Notes under the pieces: generated by a model
Seen by the model: the letters and a program-made list of their open reading frames with translations, nothing else
Told to the model about the DNA's origin: nothing
Databases searched by the model: none
Origin: Arenimonas composti TR7-09 = DSM 18010
GTDB lineage: Bacteria > Pseudomonadota > Gammaproteobacteria > Xanthomonadales > Xanthomonadaceae
Assembly: GCF_000426365.1 (NCBI RefSeq)
Contig: NZ_AUFF01000008.1
Span: 30,229-94,228, forward strand
Direction: 5' to 3'
Length of the DNA stretch: 64,000 nt
Position numbers and translations under genes: made by a program
Part shown: positions 7,208 through 17,040 of the stretch, piece by piece
How positions within the stretch are numbered: position 1 is the stretch's first letter
Layout of the letters: every line of letters begins with the position of its first letter

Positions 7208-8542
7208 TCAGCGGGGCGGCGCCGGGCGCCCGCCGGTTTCGGCCGCGACGTCGCGGTCGACCGCGAGCAGGCTGCCGGCGTACAGCGCGGCGACCAGCAT
7301 CACGACGCCGCCCCAGAAGGTCGAATACACCGCCAGGTGGGTGTTGAGCGGGAACACCGTCGCCACCAGCGATATCATCGCCGGCCGCGCCCGTTCGCGC
7401 GCCGCCGCATCGGCGAAGCGCCACGCCCGCCAGGCCAGCGCTGCCGCCGCCAGCCACATCAGCAGGCCGAAGGCGCCGGTTTCCGAGGCGATCTCGAGCA
7501 CGATCTGGTGCGCGTGGTGCGCCGGTCCCTCGCCCCACGCGAGCGGCGCGCCCGGCTCGGGATCGCAGGCCGGGAATGCGTCGCGGAAACCGCGCACGCC
7601 GACCCCGTTGAACGGGTGCGAGAGCGCCATGCAGCTGGCCGCCGCCCAGACGCGGGTACGTCCCGACAGCGCGGCGTCGACGCCGGCACCGTCGGCCTCC
7701 AGCGCCAGCGCAGTGCGCTCGAGCCGCTCGCGCAACTCCGGCGAGGCCGCCCCGAGCGCGAACAGCGCGCCGGCACCGACCGCGAACGCCAGCAGCAGCT
7801 GCCGCCCGCCGAGCAGTTTCCAGCCCGACAGCGCCAGCACGATCGCGTAGGCGATCCATGCCGCCCGCGACCCGGCCAGCAGCACGGCGATGCCGATCGC
7901 CACCGCGGAAACCCACCAGCCGCCCACGCCCCAGCGGCGGGCCGCGGCGACGATCGCGAACGGCGCCAGCGCCGCCAGCACCAGCCCCAGCTTCGGATTG
8001 CAAGGACCGAAGATGCCGGCGACGTAGCCGCGCAGGTTCACCTCGTCGGCCGCACACGCCGAACGCCCCTGCACCGCGGTGACGCCGGCATCGAGCGCCG
8101 CGAACAGCAGGCTGTGGCCGAGCAGCGCCTGCAGCAGCGCGTCGAGCGTCCACAGTCCGGCCAGCAGTGCCAGGCCCTGGAAAACGATGCGGCGCCCCTG
8201 CGCATGCGCCACCGCGGCGGCGCCCAGCCACAGGAACGGCAGGAACTTGAGGTCGAAGGCGGCGCCGCGCAGCGCCCGCGCCGGTTGTCCGGCGTCGATC
8301 GCCGCCACCGCCTGCGGCAGCCAGTAGCCGAGGAAGAGCACCGCGGTCAGCGCCCACGCCTCCTGGCTGAGCAGCGCGGTGCCGCCGCGGAACCGGCGTA
8401 GCAGCAGCACCGCCACCGCGGCGATCGCGCCGAGCGCGGCGACGCCCTCGGCCGGCCCCGGCAGCGGCCACAGCGCGACGAAGGCGAGCACCCACCCGGG
8501 GGCCCAGCGCAGCGGGCGGTCAGCGTGCGGCGAGTCGGTCAT
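7208..8542 (-). CDS. O-antigen ligase family membrane protein (Wzy_C domain)
   Basis: 444 aa polytopic inner-membrane protein with roughly 10-12 hydrophobic segments. It carries the large periplasmic loop of the Wzy_C family with SGRTRVWAAASCMALSHPFN, GVGVRGFRDAF and HHAHQIVLEIASETGAFG. Such proteins ligate O-antigen to lipid A core (WaaL) or polymerise O-units (Wzy); the loop motifs are shared. Its place between a lipid A acyltransferase and a GT4 glycosyltransferase favours a WaaL-like role. Its first 23 bases overlap the end of the glycosyltransferase gene, indicating translational coupling. Confidence 0.82.
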   Translation of the reverse strand: MTDSPHADRPLRWAPGWVLAFVALWPLPGPAEGVAALGAIAAVAVLLLRRFRGGTALLSQEAWALTAVLFLGYWLPQAVAAIDAGQPARALRGAAFDLKFLPFLWLGAAAVAHAQGRRIVFQGLALLAGLWTLDALLQALLGHSLLFAALDAGVTAVQGRSACAADEVNLRGYVAGIFGPCNPKLGLVLAALAPFAIVAAARRWGVGGWWVSAVAIGIAVLLAGSRAAWIAYAIVLALSGWKLLGGRQLLLAFAVGAGALFALGAASPELRERLERTALALEADGAGVDAALSGRTRVWAAASCMALSHPFNGVGVRGFRDAFPACDPEPGAPLAWGEGPAHHAHQIVLEIASETGAFGLLMWLAAAALAWRAWRFADAAARERARPAMISLVATVFPLNTHLAVYSTFWGGVVMLVAALYAGSLLAVDRDVAAETGGRPAPPR

Positions 8543-9629
8543 ACAGTTCCAGCGTCGCGGCCTGCATCGCCGCCAGGGTCCACGGGATGGTAACCGGCGG
8601 CGGTGGCGGCGCGGCCAGCAACGCGCGCGCGCGCGCCGCCAGCGCGGCGTGATCGCCGACGCCGACCGCCCCCTGCGGCCAGGCCGCGCGCAGCGATTCG
8701 CCGACGCCGCCGTGATCCCAGCCGAGCACCGGCCGGCCGATCGCCAGCGCCTCGATCACCGTGCGGCCGAAGGCTTCGGGCTGGTCCGACAGCTGCAGCA
8801 CGAGGTCGGCGGTCGCGTAGGCCGCGCGCAGGTCGTCGCGGGCGGCGTCGAAGACCACCACGTCGGCGATCCCGAGCGATGCCGCGAGCGCCTGCAACTC
8901 GCCGAGGTAGGCCTCGCGCCCGGCTTGCACGACGCCCGGTAGCCACAGGCGCGCGTCGATGCCGTCCGCGCGCAGCGTCGCGAGGAGCCGAAGCGCGTGC
9001 GCATGACCTTTCAGGCGGGTACCGCGGCCGGGCAGCAGCAGCAGGCGGCCTTCGGCCAGGGCCGGAAATCGGGCCGCGAGATCGCGACGCCAGTCCGGCG
9101 ACGGCGCGAAGCCGCGCGGCCAGGCCGCCGGATCGACGCCGCGCGGGATCACGACGAGGCGGGACGGATCGGTCCCTGGCCATTGCCGCCGCACGTGGTC
9201 GCGCACCGTGTCCGACACGCAGATCACCGCATCACCGCTGGCCATCACGCCGCTGTAGCGGCCCGGCGAGTTCAGCCCGTGCACCGTGGTCACGAAAGCC
9301 GGCCGTGGCGTCACGCCGCGCAGGGCGACACGCGCGATCCAGGCCGGCAGCCGCGAGCGCGCATGCACGATGTCGGGTTTCGCCGAACGCAGCAGCTCGC
9401 GCAGCGCCCGAACCGCCCGCCAGGCGGCCAGCGGCGACTTGCGACCGATGTCGAGTTCGATGTGCTCGCTGCCGGCGACGGTCAGCGCCGGCGCCAGCCG
9501 GCCGCCCGCGGCGACGACGACCGAGCGGTGCCCGGCCGCGACCAGGGCGGCGGCGATCTCGAGGGTGGAACGTTCGACGCCGCCGCTGTCGAGTGCCGGC
9601 AGCAGCTGGACGACGGTGAGGGGGCGCAA
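8520..9629 (-). CDS. GT4-type glycosyltransferase, probable LPS core/surface glycan
   Basis: 369 aa GT-B fold enzyme. The N-terminal half starts TVVQLLPALDSGGVERSTLE, typical of GT4 acceptor domains. The C-terminal half has GRGTRLKGHAHALRLLATL and QLSDQPEAFGRTVIEALAIG, which contains the EX7E motif of retaining GT4 enzymes. The start appears to be TTG at 9629-9627, 15 nt after the upstream zinc-protein gene; the Shine-Dalgarno is weak. Its context suggests LPS core or O-antigen assembly. The donor sugar is unknown. Confidence 0.85.
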   Translation of the reverse strand: MRPLTVVQLLPALDSGGVERSTLEIAAALVAAGHRSVVVAAGGRLAPALTVAGSEHIELDIGRKSPLAAWRAVRALRELLRSAKPDIVHARSRLPAWIARVALRGVTPRPAFVTTVHGLNSPGRYSGVMASGDAVICVSDTVRDHVRRQWPGTDPSRLVVIPRGVDPAAWPRGFAPSPDWRRDLAARFPALAEGRLLLLPGRGTRLKGHAHALRLLATLRADGIDARLWLPGVVQAGREAYLGELQALAASLGIADVVVFDAARDDLRAAYATADLVLQLSDQPEAFGRTVIEALAIGRPVLGWDHGGVGESLRAAWPQGAVGVGDHAALAARARALLAAPPPPPVTIPWTLAAMQAATLELYDRLAAR

Positions 9630-9644
9630 CGGACCGCGCCCGGC

Positions 9645-9848
9645 TCAGTCCTTCAGCACGAACACCGCGCCGCAGTAGGGGCAGGTGGCGCTGCCGGTCG
9701 CCTCGATCGGCAGGTAGACGCGCGGATGCGAGTTCCAGAGCGCCATCGCCGGGGTCGGGCAGCACAGCGGCAGCTGGGTGCGCGCGACCTCGTAGCGGCG
9801 CTCGGTATTGGCGGGCGCTTGGCCGGTGGCGGTGTCGGTGGAGGTCAT
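9645..9848 (-). CDS. Small zinc-finger protein, zf-CHCC type
   Basis: 67 aa. The C-terminal half (LCCPTPAMALWNSHPRVYLP, then TGSATCPYCGAVFVL) fits the zf-CHCC family also found in mitochondrial NDUFS6. Conserved Cys, His and the CPYC pair probably bind zinc. It heads the minus-strand run into the glycosyltransferase, O-antigen ligase and acyltransferase genes. TAGAAT on the minus strand (9887-9882 in plus coordinates) is a plausible -10 about 35 nt upstream. Function of such free-standing proteins in bacteria is poorly known. Confidence 0.78.
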   Translation of the reverse strand: MTSTDTATGQAPANTERRYEVARTQLPLCCPTPAMALWNSHPRVYLPIEATGSATCPYCGAVFVLKD

Positions 9849-9947
9849 GACGATGTTCCGGGCGGGACCGGCGCGGATTCTAGCGCGGCCACTGCGGCCG
9901 CGCTGTGTTCCTGCGGCCGGGACGGCGCGCGCCCCGGCCGCGGCGGC

Positions 9948-10529
9948 TCACTCGGCCGGGGTGATCAGCGAGGTTTCGGTGCTGATCGTGATGCGGATCT
10001 CGTCCGGCACCGCCGGCAGCGCATAGGTCATGCCGAAATCGCTGCGCTTGATCGTCATCGTCGCGTCGAAGCCGGCGGCCGGCTTCTTCGACATCGGGTG
10101 CGGGCCGATCCGGTTGACGGTGACGCCGAGCACCGCCGGCTTCGTGACGCCGCGGATCGTCAGCTCGCCGGCGACCGCGTAACGGCCCTCGCCGACGGCG
10201 GTGATCGCGCTGCTGACGAAGCGGGCCTCCGGGTACTTCGCGACGTCGAAGAAGTCCGAACCGCGCAGGTGCTCGTCGAGGCGGCCGACACCGGTACTCA
10301 GGCTGGTGACCGGAATGGTCACGCTCAGCGTCGACTTCGTCGGGTCCTCGGCGTCGAACTGGAAGTCGCCCTGCACCTGCTCGAAGCGGCCGGACAGGTT
10401 CGAGAAGCCGAGGTGGTTCCAGGTGAACACCACATTGGTATGGCTGGGATCGATCGCGTAGGGCTCGGCGGCGAAGGCCACGGACGTTGACGCGGCGAGC
10501 AGGCTGGCGAGCAGAAGGCGCTTGAGCAT
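9948..10529 (-). CDS. YceI family periplasmic lipid-binding-like protein
   Basis: 193 aa with a signal peptide (MLKRLLLASLLAASTSVAFA) and one YceI domain. YAIDPSHTNVVFTWNHLGFS, DEHLRGSDFFDVAKYPEARF and GELTIRGVTKPAVLGVTVNR are family hallmarks. YceI proteins fold as lipocalin-like barrels that bind polyisoprenoids. The ATG at 10529 is preceded by CCGGAG at a proper distance and gives a clean signal peptide. It appears monocistronic. The biological ligand here is unknown. Confidence 0.92.
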   Translation of the reverse strand: MLKRLLLASLLAASTSVAFAAEPYAIDPSHTNVVFTWNHLGFSNLSGRFEQVQGDFQFDAEDPTKSTLSVTIPVTSLSTGVGRLDEHLRGSDFFDVAKYPEARFVSSAITAVGEGRYAVAGELTIRGVTKPAVLGVTVNRIGPHPMSKKPAAGFDATMTIKRSDFGMTYALPAVPDEIRITISTETSLITPAE

Positions 10530-10772
10530 GGCGGACTCCGGAGATGTGAAGGACGCGACGACGGGCTTGCGAGCGTCGCGGTCGTGGGGTGAGGGCAATG
10601 TAGGTGACGGAGAGGCTGCAACGCACCCGCATGCCTGCGACCCATCGTTGCAATGCTGGTCGGTGACGGCCAATCCGGCCGCCTTCCGGCGTGACAGCAA
10701 ACGTGCCGTGTTTCCCCCGAAACCCGGTGCCCGCACCGCCGGCCGGCGGGCGGAGTCCCTCAGGAGATCACG

Positions 10773-11666
10773 ATGTCCCGTACCCCCCTGTTCACCGCTC
10801 TGTTCGCCCTCGTCGCCCTGCCCCTCGCCCAGGCGGCGACCCCGCGCGCGCCGACGCCGGCGCCGGCCCTCGGGCCGGACGGCCTGCCGGTCGTGCGCGA
10901 GGCCGACCAGTTCGTGTCGCCGCCGATCGCCGATGCGCTGCGCGCCGGCCGGATCGCCGCGCTGGCCGAACTCGCGGGCGGCAACGCGCCCACGGCGGCG
11001 CCGACCGCTGCCCAGGTCGGCGACGCCGGCGCCTTCGGCAAGGACGTGCGCTGGCTCGGCCTTTTGTCGGCGAACCTCGTGCTGACCGCCGACTGCACGC
11101 CCGGTGGCCAGCCGATCGGTGGCAACTGCGTGTCGCTGGCGCCGGCGCCGAACACCACCACCTTCGTGCTGTCCGACCTCGCCAGCATCACCCTGCCGGG
11201 GCGCAGCAGCGAAACCGTGCTCTGCCACTGGCAGACCCCGGTGATCCAGTACTGGGCGGCCAACAACGGCGCCTATCCGGATTCGTTCAACCTGCGCGTG
11301 ACCCCGGTCTACACCATCGAGAGCGACGTCTTCGCCGAGGTCACCGACCCGAGCACCGGACTGCCCTACCCGGGCTACATCCAGCTCGGCCTGACCGCGG
11401 TCGGCCGCAACCGCACCCTGCAGCCGGGCGAGTTCGAGAGCGAACTGGTCAACGGCGCCCGCGTCTGCATCGGCGGCCTGCTGTCGCGCGATTCGCTGAT
11501 GGGCTCCTACGGCTTCACGAAGGCGCAGGCGCGCCGGTTCTTCCGCCGCCCGATCACGATCCGGATGGGCCTGCAGGGCAGTGCCCGCCTGGTCGAGGAC
11601 GCGGTGATCAACATCGGCACCCGCTTCACCGGTGACGCGACGACGGTCGAGGCTCCCGCCCCGTAA
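10773..11666 (+). CDS. Secreted protein of unknown function
   Basis: 297 aa with a signal peptide (MSRTPLFTALFALVALPLAQA) and strong AGGAGA Shine-Dalgarno. I do not recognise a family. The mature protein opens with an Ala/Pro-rich stretch, then a probably beta-rich domain with four cysteines (in TADCTPGG, GGNCVSL, VLCHWQ and RVCIGG) that could form two disulfides in the periplasm. The 243-bp upstream gap to YceI holds the divergent promoters; no clear operator was seen. It may be co-transcribed with the ELM1 gene 46 bp downstream, although that gene seems to have its own promoter. Confidence 0.75.
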   Translation: MSRTPLFTALFALVALPLAQAATPRAPTPAPALGPDGLPVVREADQFVSPPIADALRAGRIAALAELAGGNAPTAAPTAAQVGDAGAFGKDVRWLGLLSANLVLTADCTPGGQPIGGNCVSLAPAPNTTTFVLSDLASITLPGRSSETVLCHWQTPVIQYWAANNGAYPDSFNLRVTPVYTIESDVFAEVTDPSTGLPYPGYIQLGLTAVGRNRTLQPGEFESELVNGARVCIGGLLSRDSLMGSYGFTKAQARRFFRRPITIRMGLQGSARLVEDAVINIGTRFTGDATTVEAPAP

Positions 11667-11712
11667 ACCACCGACCTCGCGGAGGGCGCCACTGGCCGGC
11701 TAGGCTGCGCCG

Positions 11713-12687
11713 GTGGCCGCCCCTTCCTCCGCCCCTTCCTCCGCCTGCTGGTTCCTGCACGACGGCCTCGCCGGGCACCGCCGGCAGGCGGCCGCGCTCG
11801 CCGCGGCGCTGCATCCCCAGCCCGTCGAGCAGGTGCTGGAGATCGCGGCGCCCTGGGCCTGGGCAGCTCCGCGGCGCCTGCCCGGCGCCCGTCGCGCTTT
11901 CGGTCCGGAATTCGCCGCCGCGCTGGCGACGCCGCCGGCGCTGGCGATCGGCTGCGGCCGCCGCGCCGCCCTGGCGACCCGCCTGCTGCACACCCGCGGC
12001 AGCCGCGCGGTGCAGATCCTGCATCCGCGCACCGACACCCGCGGCTGGGACCTGGTGATCGTGCCGGAGCACGACGGCCGCCCCGGCGCGAACGTGATCA
12101 ACGTCTGCGGCAGCCTGAACCCGATCGACGCCGCCTGGCTGTCGGCGGCGCGCCTGCAACGCCCGGACTTCGCCGCGCTGCCCGGCCCGCGCACCGTCGT
12201 GCTGCTCGGCGGCCCCACCGCCGCGGTGCGCTTCGATGCGGAGGCCTTCGCGAGCCTCGCCGGCCGCCTGGACGCCGTGTTCGCGGCCGACGGCGGCAGC
12301 CTGCTCGTGCTCGGCTCGCGGCGCACCGACCCGGCGATCGCCGCCGAGGCGCGCCGGCGCTGGGCGCGGACGCCCGGTCTGCGCTGGTTCGATGCGGGCG
12401 ACGGCGACAATCCCTACGCGTCCGCACTCGCCTGGGCCGATCGCATCGTCTGTTCGCCGGACTCGGCGAACATGGTTTCCGAGGCCTGCGCGACCCCCGC
12501 GCCGGTGTTCGTCGCCGAGCCCGAACGCGCCGGCGGCCGCATCGCCGTCCTGCTCGCGAGCCTGCGCCAGCGCGGCCGCATCCGCGCCCAGGACGATCGC
12601 CTCGCGCCCTTCGACGTGCAGCCGCTGCGCGAGACGCCGCGCATCGCCGCGCTCGTCCGCGACCGCCTCGGTTCGCCCCTCGCCTAG
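11713..12687 (+). CDS. ELM1/GtrOC1 family protein
   Basis: 324 aa. Matches the 'mitochondrial fission ELM1' (DUF1022) family, which has a GT-B-like shape. Visible motifs are FLHDGLAGHRRQAAALAAAL, HPRTDTRGWDLVIVPEHD, VLLGGPTAAV and VCSPDSANMVSEACATPAPV. Bacterial members are often near LPS or envelope genes; the reaction is unknown. The start appears to be GTG at 11713. TAGGCT at 11701-11706 ends 6 nt before it and no Shine-Dalgarno is visible, so the mRNA may be leaderless. Confidence 0.8.
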   Translation: MAAPSSAPSSACWFLHDGLAGHRRQAAALAAALHPQPVEQVLEIAAPWAWAAPRRLPGARRAFGPEFAAALATPPALAIGCGRRAALATRLLHTRGSRAVQILHPRTDTRGWDLVIVPEHDGRPGANVINVCGSLNPIDAAWLSAARLQRPDFAALPGPRTVVLLGGPTAAVRFDAEAFASLAGRLDAVFAADGGSLLVLGSRRTDPAIAAEARRRWARTPGLRWFDAGDGDNPYASALAWADRIVCSPDSANMVSEACATPAPVFVAEPERAGGRIAVLLASLRQRGRIRAQDDRLAPFDVQPLRETPRIAALVRDRLGSPLA

Positions 12688-12712
12688 GGCGCGGGAAGGA
12701 ACCCGAAACCGC

Positions 12713-15496
12713 TCAGGCGAAGTCGAGGCCCGCGGCGGCGCAGGCGGAACGGATGGCGGCGCGGGCGGCATCGAGTTCCGGCGTCGGTGGGACGAGACGG
12801 GGGCGTTGGTCGAGGCCGCATTCGTGGCCCTGCGTCAGCAGCAGCGCATGCGCCGCGCGCAGCGCCGCGGCGGCGGCGGCAGGCAGTCCGCCGGCATGCT
12901 CCAGCGCCTCGAGCAGGCCCGGGGTGTCGCGCGGCGCGAGCAGGGACGGCACGGCCGCGGCGAGTTCGAGCACGCGTGCCTGCAGCAGGAACTCGAGGTC
13001 GACCAGACCGCCCTCGCCCTGCTTCAGGTCGAAGCGCGCCGGCGTGCTGCGGTCGAGCTCGCCGCGCATCCGCCGGCGCATCGCCACGACGTCGTCGCGC
13101 AGCGTGGCGGCATCGCGGGGTGCCTGCAGGGTGCGCGCGCGAATGCCCTCGAAGGCGGCGGCGACGGCGGCCGATCCGGCGATCGGCCGCGCCCGCACCA
13201 GCGCCTGCTTCTCCCAGGTCCACGCGCGCTGCTGCTGGTAGTCGGCGAAGCTGTCGAGGCTCGACACCAGCATGCCCTTGGCGCCGTCGGGACGCAGGCG
13301 CACGTCGACCTCGTAGAGCTTGCCGGCGGCGGTGACCGCGCCGAGCAGCGACACCAGCTTCTGCGCGAGGCGGCCGAACCAGCGGCCGGCATCGAGCGGC
13401 CGCGGGCCGTCCGACATCGCGTCGGCGGCGGCGTCGTGCAGGAACACGAGATCCAGATCGGAGCCGAAGCCGAGCTCGCCGCCGCCGAGGCTGCCGTAGC
13501 CGAGCACGCACAGGCCGGCGCCGGGCACCCGCCCATGCGCCACGGCGACATCGGCCTCGGCCAGCGCCAGCGCCGCCCGCACGACGTGCTCGGCGAGCAC
13601 CGCCAGCCGGGCGCTGGTCTCCGGCGGCGACAGGCGCTGGCCGAGCGTCGCCAGCGCGAAACGGAAGGCGATCGCCTGCCGCTGTTCGCTGAGGGCGTTC
13701 AGCACCGTCTCGGTGTCGCCTTCCGGGGCGCCGGCGACGGCTGCTTCGACCAGGGCCGCGATCGCCGCGGCATCGGGCAGTGGCCCGGCCGCGCGTGCGT
13801 CGAGCAGTTCGTCCAGCAGCAGCGGGTGCGCGGCGAGGCGGTCGGCGAGCAGCGAACTGCGGGCGCTGACGTCGACCAGGCGTGCCAGCGCCGCCGGCTG
13901 TTCCTCGAGCAGGGCGAGATAGCTCGTGCGCCGCGTGACCGCCGCCAGCAACGCCAGCCCGCGCGGCAGCGCCGCATCCGGCGCCTCGCTGCGGGCGGCG
14001 GCGGCGAGCAGTTGCGGCAGCACGTGGTCGAGCCGCTGGCGGCCGCGCGCCGACAGCGTCCGCACCGCCGGCGTGCGCGCGAAATCGCGCAGTCCGGCAT
14101 CGAGGCTATCGACATCGCTGAAGCCGGCCTCGGCCAGCGCCGCCGGGTCGCCGCCGTCCGGCAGCGCCCGCCAGTAGGTCTCCAGCGCGCCCGGCGTGGC
14201 GCGCCGCCGGCGCGCTTCCAGCAGGCCGGCGAATTCGCCGGCGACCACGCCGCGGTGGCCGTCGAGTTCGGCCAGCAGGGCGTCGACATCGGGGTAGCCG
14301 AGGCCGCGGGCGATGCGCAGCCGCGCCAGCGGTGCCTCCGGCAGTGCATGCACCTGCTGGTCGGCGAGCATCTGCACGCGGTTCTCGAGCCGGCGCAGGA
14401 AGCGGTAGGCGGCGGCGAGCCGGTCGGCGGTCGCGGCCGGCAGGTGGCCGGCATCGGCCAGCGCCGACAGCGCCGGCAGCAGCGAGCGCCCGCGCAGCAC
14501 CGGTTCGCGGCCGGCGCGGATCAGCTGCAGCGACTGCACCAGGAACTCGATCTCGCGGATGCCGCCGGGGCCGAGCTTGAGGTCCTCGGCGAGTTCGCGC
14601 CGCTGCACCTCGGCGGCGATCAGCGCCTTCATCTCGCGCAGGCCGTCGAGGGCGCCGTAGTCGAGGTAGCGGCGGTAGACGAAGGGCCGCAGCGTCTCCA
14701 GCAGGCGCTCGCCGGCGGCGGCATCGCCGGCCACCGGCCGCGCCTTGATCCAGGCATAGCGCTCCCAGTCGCGGCCTTCGCGCTGGAAGTACTGCTCCAT
14801 CGCCGCGAAGCTCAGCACCAGCCGGCCGCTGGCGCCGAACGGGCGCAGGCGCAGGTCGACGCGGTGGCAGAAGCCGTCGGCGGTCACGTCGCCCAGCAGC
14901 TGCGCGAGGCGCTGGCCGAGGCGCGTGAACCAGGCCTCGGCGTCGAGGGCGCGGGCGCCGTCGCTGACGCCCGATTCCGGGTAGGCATAGACGAGGTCGA
15001 CGTCGGAGCTGAAGTTCAGCTCGCCGCCGCCGAGCTTGCCGAGCGCGAACACCACCAGTGACTGCGGCGCCCCATTCGCATCGCGGACCACGCCGTGGCG
15101 CGCCGCCAGCGATCCGGACAACGCCGCCAGCCCCGCCTGCAGCGCCTGGTCGGCGAGCCGGCTGGCCCCGGCGAGGGTGGCGTCGACGTCGTCGAGACCC
15201 TGCAGGTCGCGCCAGACGAGGCGGGTCGATTCGGCGGTGCGCCAGCGCCGCAGCAGGCCCGGCCAGTCGGCTTCCTGGCCCTGCGCGAGCGCCGGTGGCG
15301 GTGCCGCGGCGGCGTCGAGCGTCGCCAGCAGTTCCGGCTGCCGGCACAGGGTGTCGAGGGCGAAATCGCTGGCGACCGCGAGCCGCGCCAGCGCCGCGCG
15401 CTGTTTCGGCGAGGCCGGCAGCGGCGTGCGCTCGGCCAGCCGGGACAGCGCCCGGTCGACGATCGTTTCGAGGGCGGGGTCCGGCGGCGTGCTCAT
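12713..15496 (-). CDS. glnE: Bifunctional glutamine synthetase adenylyltransferase/deadenylase
   Basis: 927 aa cytoplasmic enzyme that adenylylates and deadenylylates glutamine synthetase in response to PII and glutamine. Two nucleotidyltransferase domains are visible: the N-terminal deadenylase motif [20 protein letters not shown] near residue 160 and the C-terminal adenylylase motif [19 protein letters not shown] near 680, each followed by a helical domain. Length agrees with E. coli GlnE (946 aa). The ATG at 15496 gives [18 protein letters not shown] (minus strand, 15509-15504) ends 7 nt upstream of the ATG and may be a leaderless promoter. A terminator for the upstream mgtE gene lies only about 35 bp before the ATG. 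Confidence 0.95.
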   Translation of the reverse strand: MSTPPDPALETIVDRALSRLAERTPLPASPKQRAALARLAVASDFALDTLCRQPELLATLDAAAAPPPALAQGQEADWPGLLRRWRTAESTRLVWRDLQGLDDVDATLAGASRLADQALQAGLAALSGSLAARHGVVRDANGAPQSLVVFALGKLGGGELNFSSDVDLVYAYPESGVSDGARALDAEAWFTRLGQRLAQLLGDVTADGFCHRVDLRLRPFGASGRLVLSFAAMEQYFQREGRDWERYAWIKARPVAGDAAAGERLLETLRPFVYRRYLDYGALDGLREMKALIAAEVQRRELAEDLKLGPGGIREIEFLVQSLQLIRAGREPVLRGRSLLPALSALADAGHLPAATADRLAAAYRFLRRLENRVQMLADQQVHALPEAPLARLRIARGLGYPDVDALLAELDGHRGVVAGEFAGLLEARRRRATPGALETYWRALPDGGDPAALAEAGFSDVDSLDAGLRDFARTPAVRTLSARGRQRLDHVLPQLLAAAARSEAPDAALPRGLALLAAVTRRTSYLALLEEQPAALARLVDVSARSSLLADRLAAHPLLLDELLDARAAGPLPDAAAIAALVEAAVAGAPEGDTETVLNALSEQRQAIAFRFALATLGQRLSPPETSARLAVLAEHVVRAALALAEADVAVAHGRVPGAGLCVLGYGSLGGGELGFGSDLDLVFLHDAAADAMSDGPRPLDAGRWFGRLAQKLVSLLGAVTAAGKLYEVDVRLRPDGAKGMLVSSLDSFADYQQQRAWTWEKQALVRARPIAGSAAVAAAFEGIRARTLQAPRDAATLRDDVVAMRRRMRGELDRSTPARFDLKQGEGGLVDLEFLLQARVLELAAAVPSLLAPRDTPGLLEALEHAGGLPAAAAAALRAAHALLLTQGHECGLDQRPRLVPPTPELDAARAAIRSACAAAGLDFA

Positions 15497-15523
15497 GCGC
15501 CGGATTGTGTCATCGGGGCCCGG

Positions 15524-15565
15524 AAAAAAAGAAAAGCCTGCAGCGCGTCGCAGCTGCAGGCTTTT
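15524..15565 (-). terminator. Intrinsic terminator after the downstream mgtE gene
   Basis: A perfect 13-bp inverted repeat (AAAAGCCTGCAGC at 15532-15544, complement at 15553-15565) with an 8-nt loop. Reading leftward it is followed by CTTTTTTT, a classic U-tract. It lies about 105 bp downstream of the mgtE stop at 15671 and just before glnE, so it should keep mgtE transcripts out of glnE. Confidence 0.88.
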
Positions 15566-15670
15566 CGGCTCCCTCCCCCACGTCGGAAGCCAGCGCATCC
15601 TGCGCCCGGGTTCACGCCGCTTGCACGTTGCAGCGCAACATTCCGTTGCGGCGGCGTCCCGGAAACCGGG

Positions 15671-16885
15671 TCAGAGCACCAGCCAGGTGGCCAGCAGCAG
15701 GAAGCTGCCCATGCTCGTCGCGTCGGTCAGCGAGGTCAGGAAGATGCTCGACGCGGTCGCCGGATCGGCGCCGAAACGGCGCAGCAGCACCGGCACCAGC
15801 GAGCCGGCGACACCGGCGACCCCGCAGCTGCCGGCCATCGCCACCAGGGTCACCAGGCCGAGGGTCAGCGCCGCCGGATTGCCGTCGCGCATCTCGAGCA
15901 CGAACATCGCGGTCCCGGCGAGGGCGCCGGTCACCGCGCCGTTGAGCAGGCCGAGCAGGCCCTCCTTGCCCACGATCGCCGCGACCTTGTGCGCCCGCAG
16001 CTCGCCCAGGGTCATGCCGCGCAGCATCACTGCCAGCGCCTGGCAGCCGAGGTTGCCGGTCACGCCCGACAGCACCGGCAGGAACATCGCCAGCACCACG
16101 ATCTGCTGGATCGACGCCTCGAACACGCCGACCACCGCCGCCGAGATGAACACCGTCAGCAGGTTGATCAGCAGCCACGGGTTGCGGAAGCGGAACGCGC
16201 GCAGCAAAGGCGTCGCCAGCCGCTCCTCCTTCTCGACACCGACCATCGCACCGGCCTGCGCAGAAATCTCGAAGGCCTGCTGCTCGAACAGCACGTGCCC
16301 GCGCACCTGGCCGACGAGGAAACCACGCTCGTCGCAGACCGGATAGACCGGGAAGTGACGGGTGACGACCTCGCGCATCGCCTCGACCATCTGCATGTCC
16401 GGGCGCAGGTGGAAGGGATTGCGGATCATCACGTCGTCGAGCGTGGCGTCACGGTCGGCGTAGAGCAGGTCGCGGAAGGCGACGACGCCGATCAGGTGCT
16501 GTTCGCCGTCGACGACCCACAGATAGGTGACCAGGCGCTCGCGAACGACGCTGCGTAGCGCCTCGATCGCCGCGGCCACCTTCGTTCCGGAGCGGAACGT
16601 CGCCGGCGGGTCCTCGAGCAGGCGGCCGACCGTGCCCTCGGCATAGCGCTGGCTGTCGCGCCAGTCGGTTCCGGCCGGCGCCGCCGCCAGCACGCGCTCG
16701 CGCCAGGCGGCGTCCATCGCCGCCAGGATCAGGTTCGCGCGCGCCGGCGGCAGTTTCGCCAGCAGCGCCGCGACGTCGGTCGTCGCCAGCCCCTCGAGGC
16801 GCTTCAGCGCACTGGCCGGATCCAGCGCCGCCAGTCGCTGCGCCCGCGCCTCCAGATCCACCACCGGATCGTCGATCACCGTCAT
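15671..16885 (-). CDS. MgtE-family magnesium transporter (copy A)
   Basis: 404 aa. Domains in order: cytoplasmic MgtE N domain (about 15-105), a CBS pair (about 110-245, with TYLWVVDGEQHLIGVVAFRD and FPVYPVCDERGFLVGQVRG), then five membrane helices. The pore region includes LPVLSGVTGNLGCQALAVML and FGADPATASSIFLTSLTD. The Met start at 16885 has a GGAG-rich Shine-Dalgarno; TATGCT (minus strand, 16922-16917) is a likely -10. It lies 155 bp downstream of a close paralog in the same direction. MgtE channels are gated by intracellular Mg2+ through N and CBS domains. Confidence 0.92.
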   Translation of the reverse strand: MTVIDDPVVDLEARAQRLAALDPASALKRLEGLATTDVAALLAKLPPARANLILAAMDAAWRERVLAAAPAGTDWRDSQRYAEGTVGRLLEDPPATFRSGTKVAAAIEALRSVVRERLVTYLWVVDGEQHLIGVVAFRDLLYADRDATLDDVMIRNPFHLRPDMQMVEAMREVVTRHFPVYPVCDERGFLVGQVRGHVLFEQQAFEISAQAGAMVGVEKEERLATPLLRAFRFRNPWLLINLLTVFISAAVVGVFEASIQQIVVLAMFLPVLSGVTGNLGCQALAVMLRGMTLGELRAHKVAAIVGKEGLLGLLNGAVTGALAGTAMFVLEMRDGNPAALTLGLVTLVAMAGSCGVAGVAGSLVPVLLRRFGADPATASSIFLTSLTDATSMGSFLLLATWLVL

Positions 16886-17040
16886 CACCCACTCCCCACT
16901 CCAAACAAGTCGCGGAGCATAGCGTCGCCGGCGCGCGAAGCGCGTGCGGCCGTCGTGGGCTTGGTCGCCGCGGCGGCGCTGCCGACGCAACCACAGCGGT
17001 CGCAACCGGCAACGAACCGCCCGCGCGAACGCGCCTTACG

